Assembly (NCBI GenBank): GCA_037200445.1
Contig: JBBCGH010000001.1
Span: 5,143,162-5,207,161 of the forward strand
Length of the DNA: 64,000 nt
Direction of reading: 5' to 3'
Origin: Alphaproteobacteria bacterium
GTDB lineage: Bacteria; Pseudomonadota; Alphaproteobacteria; Rhizobiales; Xanthobacteraceae
Under the pieces are notes generated by a model, which had not been told where the DNA came from, made no database searches, and saw only the letters and a list, made by a program, of their open reading frames with translations. Below, one piece after another: positions 25,308 through 34,165 of the stretch (position 1 is the first letter of the stretch; each line of letters begins with the position of its first letter). Position numbers and translations under genes: made by a program.

Positions 25308-26909
25308 TCAGACCGCCCGCCGGAGCATCGCTTGGCCGCGCGTGGCGGATTGGGCCTTCGCCTCGATGTCGGCCCGAAGGTTCATCACCGCCGGCACGAA
25401 CAGGCGCTTGTCCATGCGCTTGAGAGCCGGTGCGACCCGCGGGCGGAAGCCCATGTGCGCAAGCACGTCCTTTTCCAGGTCGATTCCCGGCGCGATCTCG
25501 ATCAACTCGAGCGCCCCGTCCACAGTCCGGAACACGGCGCGCTCCGTGATGAATACGGAGGTCCGCCCTTCCTTTGCGGCGAACGGCGCGCTGTAGCTCA
25601 CGTGCACGATGCGGTTCACAAACTTCTTGTGCCGCCCCTCTTTGACGATGCGCAGGCCGCCGTCGACACAGGCGACTTCGAGCCCGCCGGCCGTGAACGT
25701 GCCGCTGAAAATGACGTGCTTTGCGTTCTGGCTGATGTTGATGAAGCCGCCGATGCCAACGATCTTGTCGGCGAAGCGGCTGATATTCACGCTGCCGGTC
25801 GGATCGACTTCGACAAACGACAGGAAGGCGAGATCGAGGCCGCCGCCGTCATAGAAATCGAACTGATACGGTTGGTCGACAACCACATCGTAGTTCTGCG
25901 CGGTCCCGGAGTCCGGCCCGGTGAGCGGTGCGCCACCGATGAAGCCCTGTTCGTTGGTCAACACGACTGTGTCGACGATGTTCTCTTCGGCCGCGACCGC
26001 AGCGATACCGGTCGACATGCCTGCGCCCAGATTGCAAATCGCATTCGGAACGAACTCCATCGCGGCGCGGCGCGCCACGATCTTGCGATGGTCGAACGGC
26101 AGCGGCTTCACGGCATTGAGCGGCACCCGCAGTTCGCCCGCATAGCTTGGGCTGTAGTCTGTCGCGTAGGTCTGGCGCTGCGCCGGGTCGACGACCACGT
26201 AGTCGACGACAATGCCGGGGATCTTGACCGAGCGCGGCGGCAGCGTGCCGCGTTTCGCGAGCCGCTTCACCTGCACGATGACGATGCCGCCGTTGCGCCG
26301 CGTCGCCTGCGCCATCGAGAGCATCTCTCCCGGAATGGCCTCCTGCTCCATGCTGATGTTGCCATCCTCGTCCGCAGTCGTGCCGCGCAGGATCGCGACG
26401 TCGAACTTGATCGGCTTGAAGCGCAGCCATTCCTGTCCGTCGATGGTGAGCAGTTCGATCAACTCGTCCCTGGACGATTCATTCTGCCGCCCGCCGCCGT
26501 GGCGCGGATCGATGAAGGTGTGCAGCCCCGTGCGGGAGATCAACCCGGGCCGGCCGCCTGCGACATCGCGCATCATTTGCGACATCACGCCTTGCGGCAG
26601 GATGTACGACTCAATCTTGTTGGCCAGCGCCATGTCGGACAGAACGGGAGAGTCGACCAGCGCACTCGTGATGCTGCGCCTGAGCAGCCCTTCATGGCCG
26701 AACCGCGCCGCCCCCTTTTGTTGCCGGTCGCCGATTCCAACGATGTGGATCAGCGTAAGATCGCGCGGCAATTTCTCGCTCAGGAATCGCGCTTCGATCG
26801 CCTCGATCACGGCTTCGGGCACGCCATGTCCGCCGCCCGAGCCGCTCACCAACACGCTCGCGTTGGATGGGATGAGCCGCGCGGCGTCCGACGCACCAAT
26901 CAATTGCAT
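25308..26909 (-). CDS. Acyl-CoA:carboxylate CoA-transferase (fused A/B subunits)
   Basis: Class I CoA-transferase of 533 residues with both halves in one chain, as in YdiF or propionate CoA-transferase. The N-terminal half has the VLVSGSGGGHGVPEAVIEAI pocket. The second half has NLGAGMSTGIAAVAAEE, and the Glu of TNEQGFIGG is the likely catalytic residue. It transfers CoA between a short acyl-CoA and a free acid. It is first in the minus-strand otnK transcript, starting 67 bp from a LacI-type operator. Its company with a MaoC hydratase suggests that a CoA ester of the imported acid is made, which would be an unusual addition to the OtnK/OtnC route. Confidence 0.88.
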   Translation of the reverse strand: MQLIGASDAARLIPSNASVLVSGSGGGHGVPEAVIEAIEARFLSEKLPRDLTLIHIVGIGDRQQKGAARFGHEGLLRRSITSALVDSPVLSDMALANKIESYILPQGVMSQMMRDVAGGRPGLISRTGLHTFIDPRHGGGRQNESSRDELIELLTIDGQEWLRFKPIKFDVAILRGTTADEDGNISMEQEAIPGEMLSMAQATRRNGGIVIVQVKRLAKRGTLPPRSVKIPGIVVDYVVVDPAQRQTYATDYSPSYAGELRVPLNAVKPLPFDHRKIVARRAAMEFVPNAICNLGAGMSTGIAAVAAEENIVDTVVLTNEQGFIGGAPLTGPDSGTAQNYDVVVDQPYQFDFYDGGGLDLAFLSFVEVDPTGSVNISRFADKIVGIGGFINISQNAKHVIFSGTFTAGGLEVACVDGGLRIVKEGRHKKFVNRIVHVSYSAPFAAKEGRTSVFITERAVFRTVDGALELIEIAPGIDLEKDVLAHMGFRPRVAPALKRMDKRLFVPAVMNLRADIEAKAQSATRGQAMLRRAV

Positions 26910-26975
26910 TGCTTCACATCCTCGGAATGGCCGCGCTTGACCGGTCGCACATCATTGACACAAATCCGGCCAGAC

Positions 26976-26989
26976 TGTAACCGGTTACA
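26976..26989. promoter_or_regulatory. LacI-type operator, copy 1
   Basis: TGTAACCGGTTACA, a perfect 14-bp palindrome with the central CG typical of LacI-family operators. It lies between the CoA-transferase/otnK transcript and the divergent MaoC/lacI/otnC transcript. The LacI gene at 27606 is the obvious reader. A related site is at 32177-32190. Confidence 0.75.
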
Positions 26990-27067
26990 TATGCGACCGG
27001 AGCAGCTTGCCTGTCAATCCGCTGTCGGCAAAGAATCATTGAGATTTCAACCGCAAGGGTCACCACA

Positions 27068-27541
27068 ATGGCACGGTCGGGGCTAGATAGCGTGAAGGTC
27101 GGCGATACTTACCGTTTCGCCAAGACGGTCGGAGAAACAGATGTCGTGCTGTTCGCAGGCATTACGGGCGACTTCAGCGACACGCATATCAACGATCAGT
27201 ACATGAAGGAACGGTCCAATCTCGGTGGCCGGATCGCGCATGGCGCGCTGATCGTTGGATACATGTCGACGGTTTCGACAATCAGCATCGCGCATGTCAT
27301 CCATCAGGAAGGCCTGGACGATTTTCCGGTCTCGGCCGGATACGACAAATTGCGCTTCCTGAAACCTGTGCGCCTCGGGGATACCGTCACCGTGACCTAT
27401 ACGGTTTCCAGTGTGGACAAGGAACGCGGCCGCAGTGTCGCGAAGGTCGAAGCCATTGATCAAAATGGTGAGCTGAAGGCGGTTGCCGAGCACATCATGC
27501 GCTGGAGCAAAAAGCTTTCATCAAGCGCGGCTGCCGCATAG
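27068..27541 (+). CDS. MaoC-like (R)-specific enoyl-CoA hydratase
   Basis: Hot-dog-fold protein of 157 residues. The catalytic hydratase signature is present: DVVLFAGITGDFSDTHIND with the Asp/His pair, then IAHGALIVGYMST. It would hydrate an enoyl-CoA or dehydrate a hydroxyacyl-CoA. It is first in the plus-strand MaoC/lacI/otnC transcript, facing the operator. With the divergent CoA-transferase it suggests a CoA-ester branch in this catabolic locus; the true substrate is not known. Confidence 0.87.
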   Translation: MARSGLDSVKVGDTYRFAKTVGETDVVLFAGITGDFSDTHINDQYMKERSNLGGRIAHGALIVGYMSTVSTISIAHVIHQEGLDDFPVSAGYDKLRFLKPVRLGDTVTVTYTVSSVDKERGRSVAKVEAIDQNGELKAVAEHIMRWSKKLSSSAAAA

Positions 27542-27605
27542 GCTGCAGTATACAGCGACTCGCGATGCAGCACCTGGGCTGCCGGCGGAACGCCAGAGGT
27601 TTTCG

Positions 27606-28631
27606 ATGAGGGCGACGGGCCGGAGCGTTGGACTTCGGGACGTGGCAAGAGTCGCCGGCGTTTCGACGGCCACGGTTTCTCGCGCCATGAACACGCCCGA
27701 GGCCGTGTCGGAGGAACTGCGCGACCGGGTCGCGTCGGTGGTGCGGCACCTCGGATGGGTGCCTCATGGTGCAGCGCGCGCGCTTGCGACCAGGCGGACG
27801 GGGACCATCGGAGCCGTCTTCCCGACGCTGACCCACGGCGATTTCGCACGCGCGATTCAGGCGCTGCAGAGCGAGCTATCGAACAGCGGCTACACGTTGC
27901 TGCTCGCTTGTTCGGAGTATGACGCCGAGCAGGAGTATCAGCAGATCCGCAAGCTGATCGAGCGCGGCGTCGACGCGCTGCTGCTTGTCGGTGAGGCCCA
28001 TCACAATGACCTGTCAGAATTGCTGAATAAGAACCGCATCCCTTATGTAAACACCTTCGTCTACAACCCCACCACGCACGGAACCTGCGTGGGGCCCGAC
28101 AATCGCAAGGCGTTGCACAAGCTGACCAGCTATTTGATCGATTTCGGCCACAAGAGCTTCGGCGTTGTCGCGCAATCGACCGACAATAACGACCGTGCGC
28201 AAGCGCGCCTGCAGGGCATTCGCGATGCCCTGGCGGAAAAGTCGATCGCCATCCAGCCGAGTCACTTCGCGCAGGGCTACTGGGGCGTCAACGAAGGGCG
28301 GCAGCTGTTTCGCCGCATCGTCGAACAGAGACCCTGGCCCACCGCGATTATCTGCGGAAACGCCTACCTCACGATTGGTGCACTCCTGGAAAGCCAAACG
28401 ATGGGGATCAAGGTTCCAGCCGAAATGTCGATTGTCGGATACGACGACATCGAGATCATGTCGGAACTGCCGATTCCAATCACGACGGTGCGGGTGTCGA
28501 GCGATGAGGTGGGCCGCCGGGCGGCGCGGCTCCTCGTGGCTAAACTCGAAGGCCAGCCGATCGATGCGAATTTCGAGTGCGATGCCGAGATCATCGTTCG
28601 AAGCTCCTCCGGCCCGGCTCCAGGACGCTGA
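27606..28631 (+). CDS. LacI-family transcriptional regulator
   Basis: A 341-residue repressor. The N-terminal HTH is GLRDVARVAGVSTATVSRAM (about residues 9-28), followed by the hinge helix (HGAARALATRRTG) and a periplasmic-binding-protein-like effector domain ending in IVGYDDIEIMSELPIPITTV. ATG 27606 is chosen because it directly precedes the HTH. It lies in a transcript with MaoC and otnC, downstream of the palindrome TGTAACCGGTTACA, which it most likely binds and through which it represses both directions. The effector is probably the sugar acid or a phosphorylated intermediate. Confidence 0.9.
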   Translation: MRATGRSVGLRDVARVAGVSTATVSRAMNTPEAVSEELRDRVASVVRHLGWVPHGAARALATRRTGTIGAVFPTLTHGDFARAIQALQSELSNSGYTLLLACSEYDAEQEYQQIRKLIERGVDALLLVGEAHHNDLSELLNKNRIPYVNTFVYNPTTHGTCVGPDNRKALHKLTSYLIDFGHKSFGVVAQSTDNNDRAQARLQGIRDALAEKSIAIQPSHFAQGYWGVNEGRQLFRRIVEQRPWPTAIICGNAYLTIGALLESQTMGIKVPAEMSIVGYDDIEIMSELPIPITTVRVSSDEVGRRAARLLVAKLEGQPIDANFECDAEIIVRSSSGPAPGR

Positions 28632-28640
28632 TCGGACGCC

Positions 28641-29273
28641 ATGAGTGCCACAGGTACATCGGATCGCATCGTAAGGTTCGGTAAGTCGATCTTCGATCGA
28701 GGGCTGACGGCGGGCACATCCGGAAACATCAGTGTCAAGATCGGCGACGGCTGGCTGATGACACCAACCAACAGCTCACTTGGGGATCTCGATCCTGCGG
28801 CCATGTCGCGGCTTGATGCCGAGGGCCGGCTCATTTCCGGGAATGCGCCCACCAAGGAGGCCTTTCTTCATCGTGCGATGTACGAGATGCGCAACGACTG
28901 CGGCGCCGTCGTGCACCTGCACTCCACGCATTCGGTTGCGGTGTCGTGCCTCGCCGATATCGACCCGCACAACGTGCTGCCGCCGATCACGGCGTACTAT
29001 GCGATGCGGATTGGCACGCTGCCGCTTATTCCCTATTTCAAACCGGGCGACCTGAAGCTGGCCGACGCGGTTCGCGCACTCGCCGGCAAGCACCACGCAG
29101 TCCTCTTGGCAAATCACGGTCCGGTGGTCGCGGGAACATCGCTAGAGGCGGCAATCGCAGCCGTCGAGGAGCTGGAAGAAACCGCGAAGCTGTTTTTGCT
29201 GCTCCAGGGGCACCGCGTCCGCTATCTGACCAGTGAACAACTCGAAGAACTGGGGATTCAGCAGCTGCGCTAG
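28641..29273 (+). CDS. otnC: Class II aldolase/3-oxo-tetronate 4-phosphate decarboxylase OtnC
   Basis: Class II aldolase/adducin-family enzyme of 210 residues. Phosphate-binding TAGTSGNISVK is near residue 24, TPTNSSLGDLDP follows, the acidic residue of TKEAFLH is in place, and metal-ligand histidines lie in VVHLHSTHS and NHGPVV. This matches OtnC, which decarboxylates the OtnK product to dihydroxyacetone phosphate. It starts 9 bp after lacI. L-fuculose phosphate aldolase relatives are alternatives, but otnK in the same locus favours OtnC. Confidence 0.87.
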   Translation: MSATGTSDRIVRFGKSIFDRGLTAGTSGNISVKIGDGWLMTPTNSSLGDLDPAAMSRLDAEGRLISGNAPTKEAFLHRAMYEMRNDCGAVVHLHSTHSVAVSCLADIDPHNVLPPITAYYAMRIGTLPLIPYFKPGDLKLADAVRALAGKHHAVLLANHGPVVAGTSLEAAIAAVEELEETAKLFLLLQGHRVRYLTSEQLEELGIQQLR

Positions 29274-29321
29274 GCCGGTGCGTAGATCACACCAGAGAAA
29301 CTCGGGATCGCATTGATCCGC

Positions 29322-30170
29322 TTATGAGGGCCGAGCCGGTTCGCGATGGATGACCCCGAGGCGCGCGAAGTGGGCGTAGATGCGCTGCGAATATTCTTCG
29401 AGCGCGCGATCCTCGCCGAGTGTCAGCGGCCGCGGCCGGGGAATGTCGATGCGCAGCTCTTCCACGACCTGTCCGGGTGACGGGGACATCACCAGTACGC
29501 GGTCGGAAAGACCCACTGCTTCTTCCACGCTGTGCGTGATGAAGAGCACGGTCGGCTTGTCGCTCATCCACAGCTGCTCCAGGTCATATCGCACCTGGAG
29601 CCGCGTCAACGCATCGAGGGCACCGAATGGCTCGTCCATCAGAAGAACCGATGGACGCAACACAAGGGCACGCGCCAGCGAAACACGCTGACGCATGCCG
29701 CCTGAGAGTTGCTGCGGGTAGCGCTTCGCCGCCTCGCGGCTCAATCCGAGCCGGTCGAACAGTTCGTGCGTCCGCTCGACAACCGGCGCCATGGCGAGGT
29801 GCCGAATGATCCCCTGAAGCAACACATTGTCGATGGCCGTGCGGAAGTCGAGCAGGAGGTGATCCTGAAACACGATGCCCACATCGGTCATTGCGCCCGG
29901 CAATGGTTTTCCGTCGACCCGAATGTACCCGCTAGAGGGCTCGAGCAGGCCCGCCACCATCAACATCAAGGTACTTTTTCCGCAGCCGCTCGGCCCAACG
30001 ACGGAAACGAACTCCCCGGGCTTGATATCGATCGTGAGGGGGCGCAACGCCTCAAAGGGTTCGTCAGTGTCCTCGCCGAACACCTTGCCGACCCGGTCGA
30101 TCTCCAGCCGGACACCGCCGCGCCCTTCGAGCGAAGGCATCGTCTGCGTCCTGTCGAGCATCCTTTCCAA
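29322..30170 (-). CDS. ABC transporter ATPase, SsuB/TauB type
   Basis: Cytoplasmic ATPase of 282 residues: Walker A GPSGCGKSTLML, signature LSGGMRQRVSLARALV, Walker B LLMDEPFGALDALTR, H-loop LFITHSVEEAVGLSD. It belongs to the nitrate/sulfonate/taurine family. It is the last gene of a permease, binding protein, ATPase transcript, starting 3 bp after the binding-protein stop. Its Arg/Pro-rich C-terminus is typical. Substrate: see the binding protein. Confidence 0.9.
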   Translation of the reverse strand: MERMLDRTQTMPSLEGRGGVRLEIDRVGKVFGEDTDEPFEALRPLTIDIKPGEFVSVVGPSGCGKSTLMLMVAGLLEPSSGYIRVDGKPLPGAMTDVGIVFQDHLLLDFRTAIDNVLLQGIIRHLAMAPVVERTHELFDRLGLSREAAKRYPQQLSGGMRQRVSLARALVLRPSVLLMDEPFGALDALTRLQVRYDLEQLWMSDKPTVLFITHSVEEAVGLSDRVLVMSPSPGQVVEELRIDIPRPRPLTLGEDRALEEYSQRIYAHFARLGVIHREPARPS

Positions 30171-30173
30171 TGA

Positions 30174-31178
30174 TCACTTCAGCGGGCAGAACCGCAGTTC
30201 CGATTCCGCCGGAAGATAGTCGTAGGTGTAGTAGCGGGTCGCCGGAACGTTCTCGGGGAGGACGCCGATCTTGTTGAAGATCTTCACGGTGTCCGCCCAC
30301 TGCTCCGGCGTCGCCTTGCCGACAAACTTTGCGCGATTGACGCACATCAGGAAGCGCGTCGCCTCGATCTGTGCGGGTGCCAGCTTCTCGTTGGCATCCG
30401 GGAACATCTTCTTCATCGCGGCGACAGCTTCGGTCGGATTGTCGAGGGTCGCGTACCAGCCCTTCAGACTCGCTGCGACGAACTTCTTCGCAACGTCAGG
30501 ATTCTTGGCGAGAAACTCGTCCGAAGCGATGATCGAGGTTGAGACCGTGGGTGCGCCGGAGTCGATGAACAGGTAGCTGTCGAATTGCTGGCCCTGGGCT
30601 TTAAGCTGAATGTCGAACTGATCGACCGAACCAAGGATCACCTCGACGCTGCCCTGCATCAACGCTGCCACCATGGACTGTGGGGGCATGCTTACGAGCT
30701 TGATGTCGCTTTCCTTCAAGCCGTTGGCAGCCAGCACAAGCGGAAACATCGAGGACTGCGAGCCGGCATTCGGCATCGCGACCGACTTGCCCTTGATATC
30801 GGCAACCGACTTGAGGCCGGTTTTCTTCAGAGCGGTGACGGCATTCGGGTTGCCCTGAAGAATTGTCGCCAGCACCTTCACCTTTGCGCCATCGGCGATC
30901 AGCTTCATCACGGGCGCGGAGTCCGCAAACCCGATGTCGTACTTGCCAACGGCGATCAGTTGCGCAGTCGTCTGAGAGCCGTTGCCCGGCTCGATCGTGA
31001 CGTCGAGACCGGCGGCCTTGTAGAGGCCTTTCTCGACCGCGAGCTCAAAGCCGGCGTTGTAGCCCGCTGGCGGCACGTTCAGAAGGAACGTGAGCTTCGT
31101 TTGTGCAACCGCGGGTGCCGCGCTGAACACTGCCAGCACGCCTACCGCAGCGATCGTCGATCGGATCAAGTGTTTCAT
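30174..31178 (-). CDS. ABC substrate-binding protein, NMT1/SsuA type
   Basis: Exported binding protein of 334 residues. Signal peptide MKHLIRSTIAAVGVLAVFSA ends at AVA-Q, followed by KLTFLLNVPPAGYNAGFELA, the first strand of the NMT1-like fold. Start ATG 31178 has a CGGAGG ribosome site; the open frame extends much further upstream but lacks homology there. Family members bind thiamine precursors, sulfonates, aromatic acids or sugars. The operator upstream of this operon suggests that the ligand feeds the otn pathway. Confidence 0.9.
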   Translation of the reverse strand: MKHLIRSTIAAVGVLAVFSAAPAVAQTKLTFLLNVPPAGYNAGFELAVEKGLYKAAGLDVTIEPGNGSQTTAQLIAVGKYDIGFADSAPVMKLIADGAKVKVLATILQGNPNAVTALKKTGLKSVADIKGKSVAMPNAGSQSSMFPLVLAANGLKESDIKLVSMPPQSMVAALMQGSVEVILGSVDQFDIQLKAQGQQFDSYLFIDSGAPTVSTSIIASDEFLAKNPDVAKKFVAASLKGWYATLDNPTEAVAAMKKMFPDANEKLAPAQIEATRFLMCVNRAKFVGKATPEQWADTVKIFNKIGVLPENVPATRYYTYDYLPAESELRFCPLK

Positions 31179-31222
31179 TATTTCCTCCGGTTGGTTTCTG
31201 GATTTTGAACTGCTCAGGCGAC

Positions 31223-32062
31223 TCAGCTTCTCGCCTGACCTCGCTGCCATGGCGTGATGATGTATTCGACGACCTCGACGATCGTGTTGAGAGCCAGCCC
31301 GATGATCGTCAGAAGAAACAGCACCGCGAAGACAAGTGTGGTGTCGAGATTCGCAGTGCCTTGCAGAAGAATGTACCCGAGCCCTTTGTTCGAGCCGACG
31401 AACTCGGCCACGATCGCGGCCGTCGCCGCAATCGTTGCCGAAGTTTTGAGGCCGCCGAAGATGACCGGTAGCGCCGCCGGAAAACGCAGATAGCGAAACG
31501 TCTGCCATATCGTCGCACCCATCGAGCGCGTCAGATAGAGCAGGCGCTGATCCAGAATCTGAAATCCCGCGATGCTGGCAAGCAGCAGCGGGAAGAACGT
31601 CAATAGCAGCGTCAGCATCACTTTCGAAGTGAGCCCAAAGCCGAGCCACACGACGAACAACGGCGCAACGGCGATCTTCGGCACAAGCTGGATAAAGACG
31701 AGCAGTGGATAGAGCATCCGCTTCGCCGTCGGTGAGAGCGCGATGAGCAGGCCAATCGGGATCGCAGTGACCACGGACAGCGCGAACCCAAGGATGATTT
31801 CCTGGATCGTCACCAGGGAGTGGCCGGTGAGGCTCTGACGGCCTTCCCAGATTCGCGGCAGTACGTCTTCCGGAGGTGGAAGTACGAAGGTAGGCACCTT
31901 GAGAATGGCCACCGCCGCCCACCACGCGCCAATCAGCGCAAAAAAGACCCACGCCGGCAGCGTCTCGCGCACGACCCGCCAGAACAATGACGGGCGGCGT
32001 CGCCGTCGCTTCGCCGGCGGGGCCTCTTCCTTGGCGCGGCCTGAAATGGACTCGGCGCTCAT
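31223..32062 (-). CDS. ABC permease, SsuC/TauC type
   Basis: Inner-membrane permease of 279 residues with a very basic N-terminal tail (AKRRRRRPS) and six hydrophobic segments. The EAA loop appears as YLTRSMGATIWQTFRYLRFP. ATG 32062 is chosen over an upstream TTG. It is the first gene of the importer transcript; the second LacI-type operator lies 115 bp upstream of its start. Confidence 0.88.
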   Translation of the reverse strand: MSAESISGRAKEEAPPAKRRRRRPSLFWRVVRETLPAWVFFALIGAWWAAVAILKVPTFVLPPPEDVLPRIWEGRQSLTGHSLVTIQEIILGFALSVVTAIPIGLLIALSPTAKRMLYPLLVFIQLVPKIAVAPLFVVWLGFGLTSKVMLTLLLTFFPLLLASIAGFQILDQRLLYLTRSMGATIWQTFRYLRFPAALPVIFGGLKTSATIAATAAIVAEFVGSNKGLGYILLQGTANLDTTLVFAVLFLLTIIGLALNTIVEVVEYIITPWQRGQARS

Positions 32063-32176
32063 GCGAGGTCGTCGCGCCCGCGCCTCGTTCGCCAAAAACG
32101 CTCGACGTCTTCCGACCCGGCTTTTTGAGTACAGAAACGCCCGCCGACCACGTCCCCCTCCCTCACGATAGCTTTA

Positions 32177-32190
32177 AGTAACCGCTTACA
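32177..32190. promoter_or_regulatory. LacI-type operator, copy 2
   Basis: AGTAACCGCTTACA matches 12 of 14 bases of TGTAACCGGTTACA at 26976-26989 and keeps the GTAA and TTAC arms. It lies between the end of dctQM and the start of the SsuC-like permease, so the LacI regulator 4.5 kb away probably controls this importer too. Confidence 0.65.
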
Positions 32191-32281
32191 TTTTTCGAGC
32201 CACGGCGCAAGTCATCCGGTCCTCCCCTCGGGCAGTCCCCCAGAAATAGCCGGTTGCTCAAACCTGGGGCAGCCTCGCCTG

Positions 32282-34153
32282 TCACAAGAAGCCGATGGAC
32301 AACCAAGGCACGGCGGCGACGATGATCGTGCCGACCAGCAACGCCGCCAGGTAGGGCCATACGCGTGAGAAGGCATCGTCAGGATCGACATTGCCGATTG
32401 CGCAAGCCGTGAAAAACCCGACGCCGAACGGTGGCGCAAACAACCCGATCCCCATCGCGAGGATGACGACCATCGAATAGTGCACCTCGTGGATGCCGAG
32501 CTGGCGCGCGATCGGAAAGAGAAGCGGCGCGAGCAGAACCAGCGCCGGCACACCTTCGAGCACGCTGCCGAGGATGATGAACACCAGGATGCTCAGCGCC
32601 ATGAAGCCCGCCGCACCGCCCGGCATATTGGCCATCAGGATCGCAAGCTCGCGCGAGAAACCGGACTGCGTGAGCGCCCAGGCCATCGCGGTTGCGGTCC
32701 CGACGATGAAAAGGATGGCGCCCGAGAGCGATGCGGTGTCGACCAGCATCGGCCAGATGCGCCGCCAGTCGAACTGTCGATAGACCAGGAGCCCGACGAC
32801 GACCGTATAGGCAATGCCAATGGTGGAGACTTCCACCGCGGTCGCAACGCCTTCGATGACGGCCGCGCGAATCAGCACTGGCAGGATCAGCGCGGGGATG
32901 GCGATGAGGAATGCCTTGGCTATTTCGGCCCGCGTCGCGCGCTCGCGCGCGATGGCATCGCCAGCTCGAAACCACGCCATAGTCGCGAGCGCCAGCGCGA
33001 GGACCAGCGCGGGCAGCAGCCCCCCGGTGAAGAGCGCCGCGATCGAGACACTGGCGACCGAGCCGATCACGATCAGCACCACGCTCGGTGGTATTGTTTC
33101 GGCCATCGCGCCCGAGGTGGCGAGCAACGACACGAGCTCACCCGGCTTCATGCCGCGCGCCTTCATCTCGGGAAACAGAACCGGCGCAACTGCCGCCATG
33201 TCGGCCGCCTTGGCGCCCGAAATTCCGGAAACCAGATACATGGCGCCGAGAAGCACGAAGGACAACCCGCCGCGCACATGGCCGAGCAATGACGCGAGGA
33301 ACGCCACCATGGCGCGCGCCATGCCGGTCATGTCGATCAGGATGCCAAGGAAGACGAACAGCGGAATCGACAAGAGCAGGATGTGGGACATGCCCTCGTC
33401 CATGCGGCTGACGATCACGGTTAGCGGCGCGCGGGTTGCGAGCGCGACGTAGCCCGCTGTCGCGATGCCGAATGCGAATCCGATTGGGACACCGCCCCCA
33501 ACGAGCAGCGCAACGCCGAGAAGAAAGAAGATCGCGAGATTCCAGTTGCCAAGCCTCATGAACAGGGGACGCGCCAGCCAGAGCGTGGCGCAGATAAGAA
33601 TCGCAACCGCCACGCTGGCTAGCAGAAACCGCGTGCTTGGCGTCGTCGCGACGAGCCGAAGAACCGAAAAGATCGCGATCAGGATTGCGCCGGCCGCCAC
33701 CGCCGAGGCTCGCCACGAATTGCTCACGCCGAGCCCGGGCGTACGGACGATCGCCTCGTCGATCGCATACTCGATCGCCGGATAAACGATAATCAGGACG
33801 AACGCTGCGATCACGAGAACGATCGCGGTCTCGACTTTCCGGCGGGTGGCCGGGGCCGCATAACCGATGAAGGTCGTCAGCCGCATGTGCGCGTTGCGGC
33901 GCATCGCTAGAACGGCACCGAGGACCGAGAGCCAGACGAACAGTGTCGACGCGAGCTCGTCGCCCCACACCAGTGGGCGGTGCAGGAAATAACGAGCGAT
34001 TACGCCGACGAAGAGAAGGATGACTTCAAACAGCAGGATCGCTGCCGCAGCCGCCGCAACCGCAAGACCGAGAGCTTGCTCGATCGTTCTGATCCACCGC
34101 GCAGCGCCGGATGGAGCAGCCAGCTCCCCGCCGCCGTGTGTCGTGTGTGCCAC
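32282..34153 (-). CDS. TRAP transporter fused small and large permease (DctQM)
   Basis: Inner-membrane protein of 623 residues. The N-terminal ~190 residues are the DctQ part (four TM; ARYFLHRPLVWGDELASTLF). From about residue 200 comes the DctM ion-coupling part with 12 or more TM (IPLFVFLGILIDMTGMARAM, SGISGAKAADMAAVAPVLFPEM, SGAMAETIPPSVVLIVIGS). Fused DctQM is a known variant. It starts 12 bp after dctP. It imports an organic acid using a sodium or proton gradient. Confidence 0.92.
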   Translation of the reverse strand: MAHTTHGGGELAAPSGAARWIRTIEQALGLAVAAAAAAILLFEVILLFVGVIARYFLHRPLVWGDELASTLFVWLSVLGAVLAMRRNAHMRLTTFIGYAAPATRRKVETAIVLVIAAFVLIIVYPAIEYAIDEAIVRTPGLGVSNSWRASAVAAGAILIAIFSVLRLVATTPSTRFLLASVAVAILICATLWLARPLFMRLGNWNLAIFFLLGVALLVGGGVPIGFAFGIATAGYVALATRAPLTVIVSRMDEGMSHILLLSIPLFVFLGILIDMTGMARAMVAFLASLLGHVRGGLSFVLLGAMYLVSGISGAKAADMAAVAPVLFPEMKARGMKPGELVSLLATSGAMAETIPPSVVLIVIGSVASVSIAALFTGGLLPALVLALALATMAWFRAGDAIARERATRAEIAKAFLIAIPALILPVLIRAAVIEGVATAVEVSTIGIAYTVVVGLLVYRQFDWRRIWPMLVDTASLSGAILFIVGTATAMAWALTQSGFSRELAILMANMPGGAAGFMALSILVFIILGSVLEGVPALVLLAPLLFPIARQLGIHEVHYSMVVILAMGIGLFAPPFGVGFFTACAIGNVDPDDAFSRVWPYLAALLVGTIIVAAVPWLSIGFL

Positions 34154-34165
34154 GAAGCGGAATCG

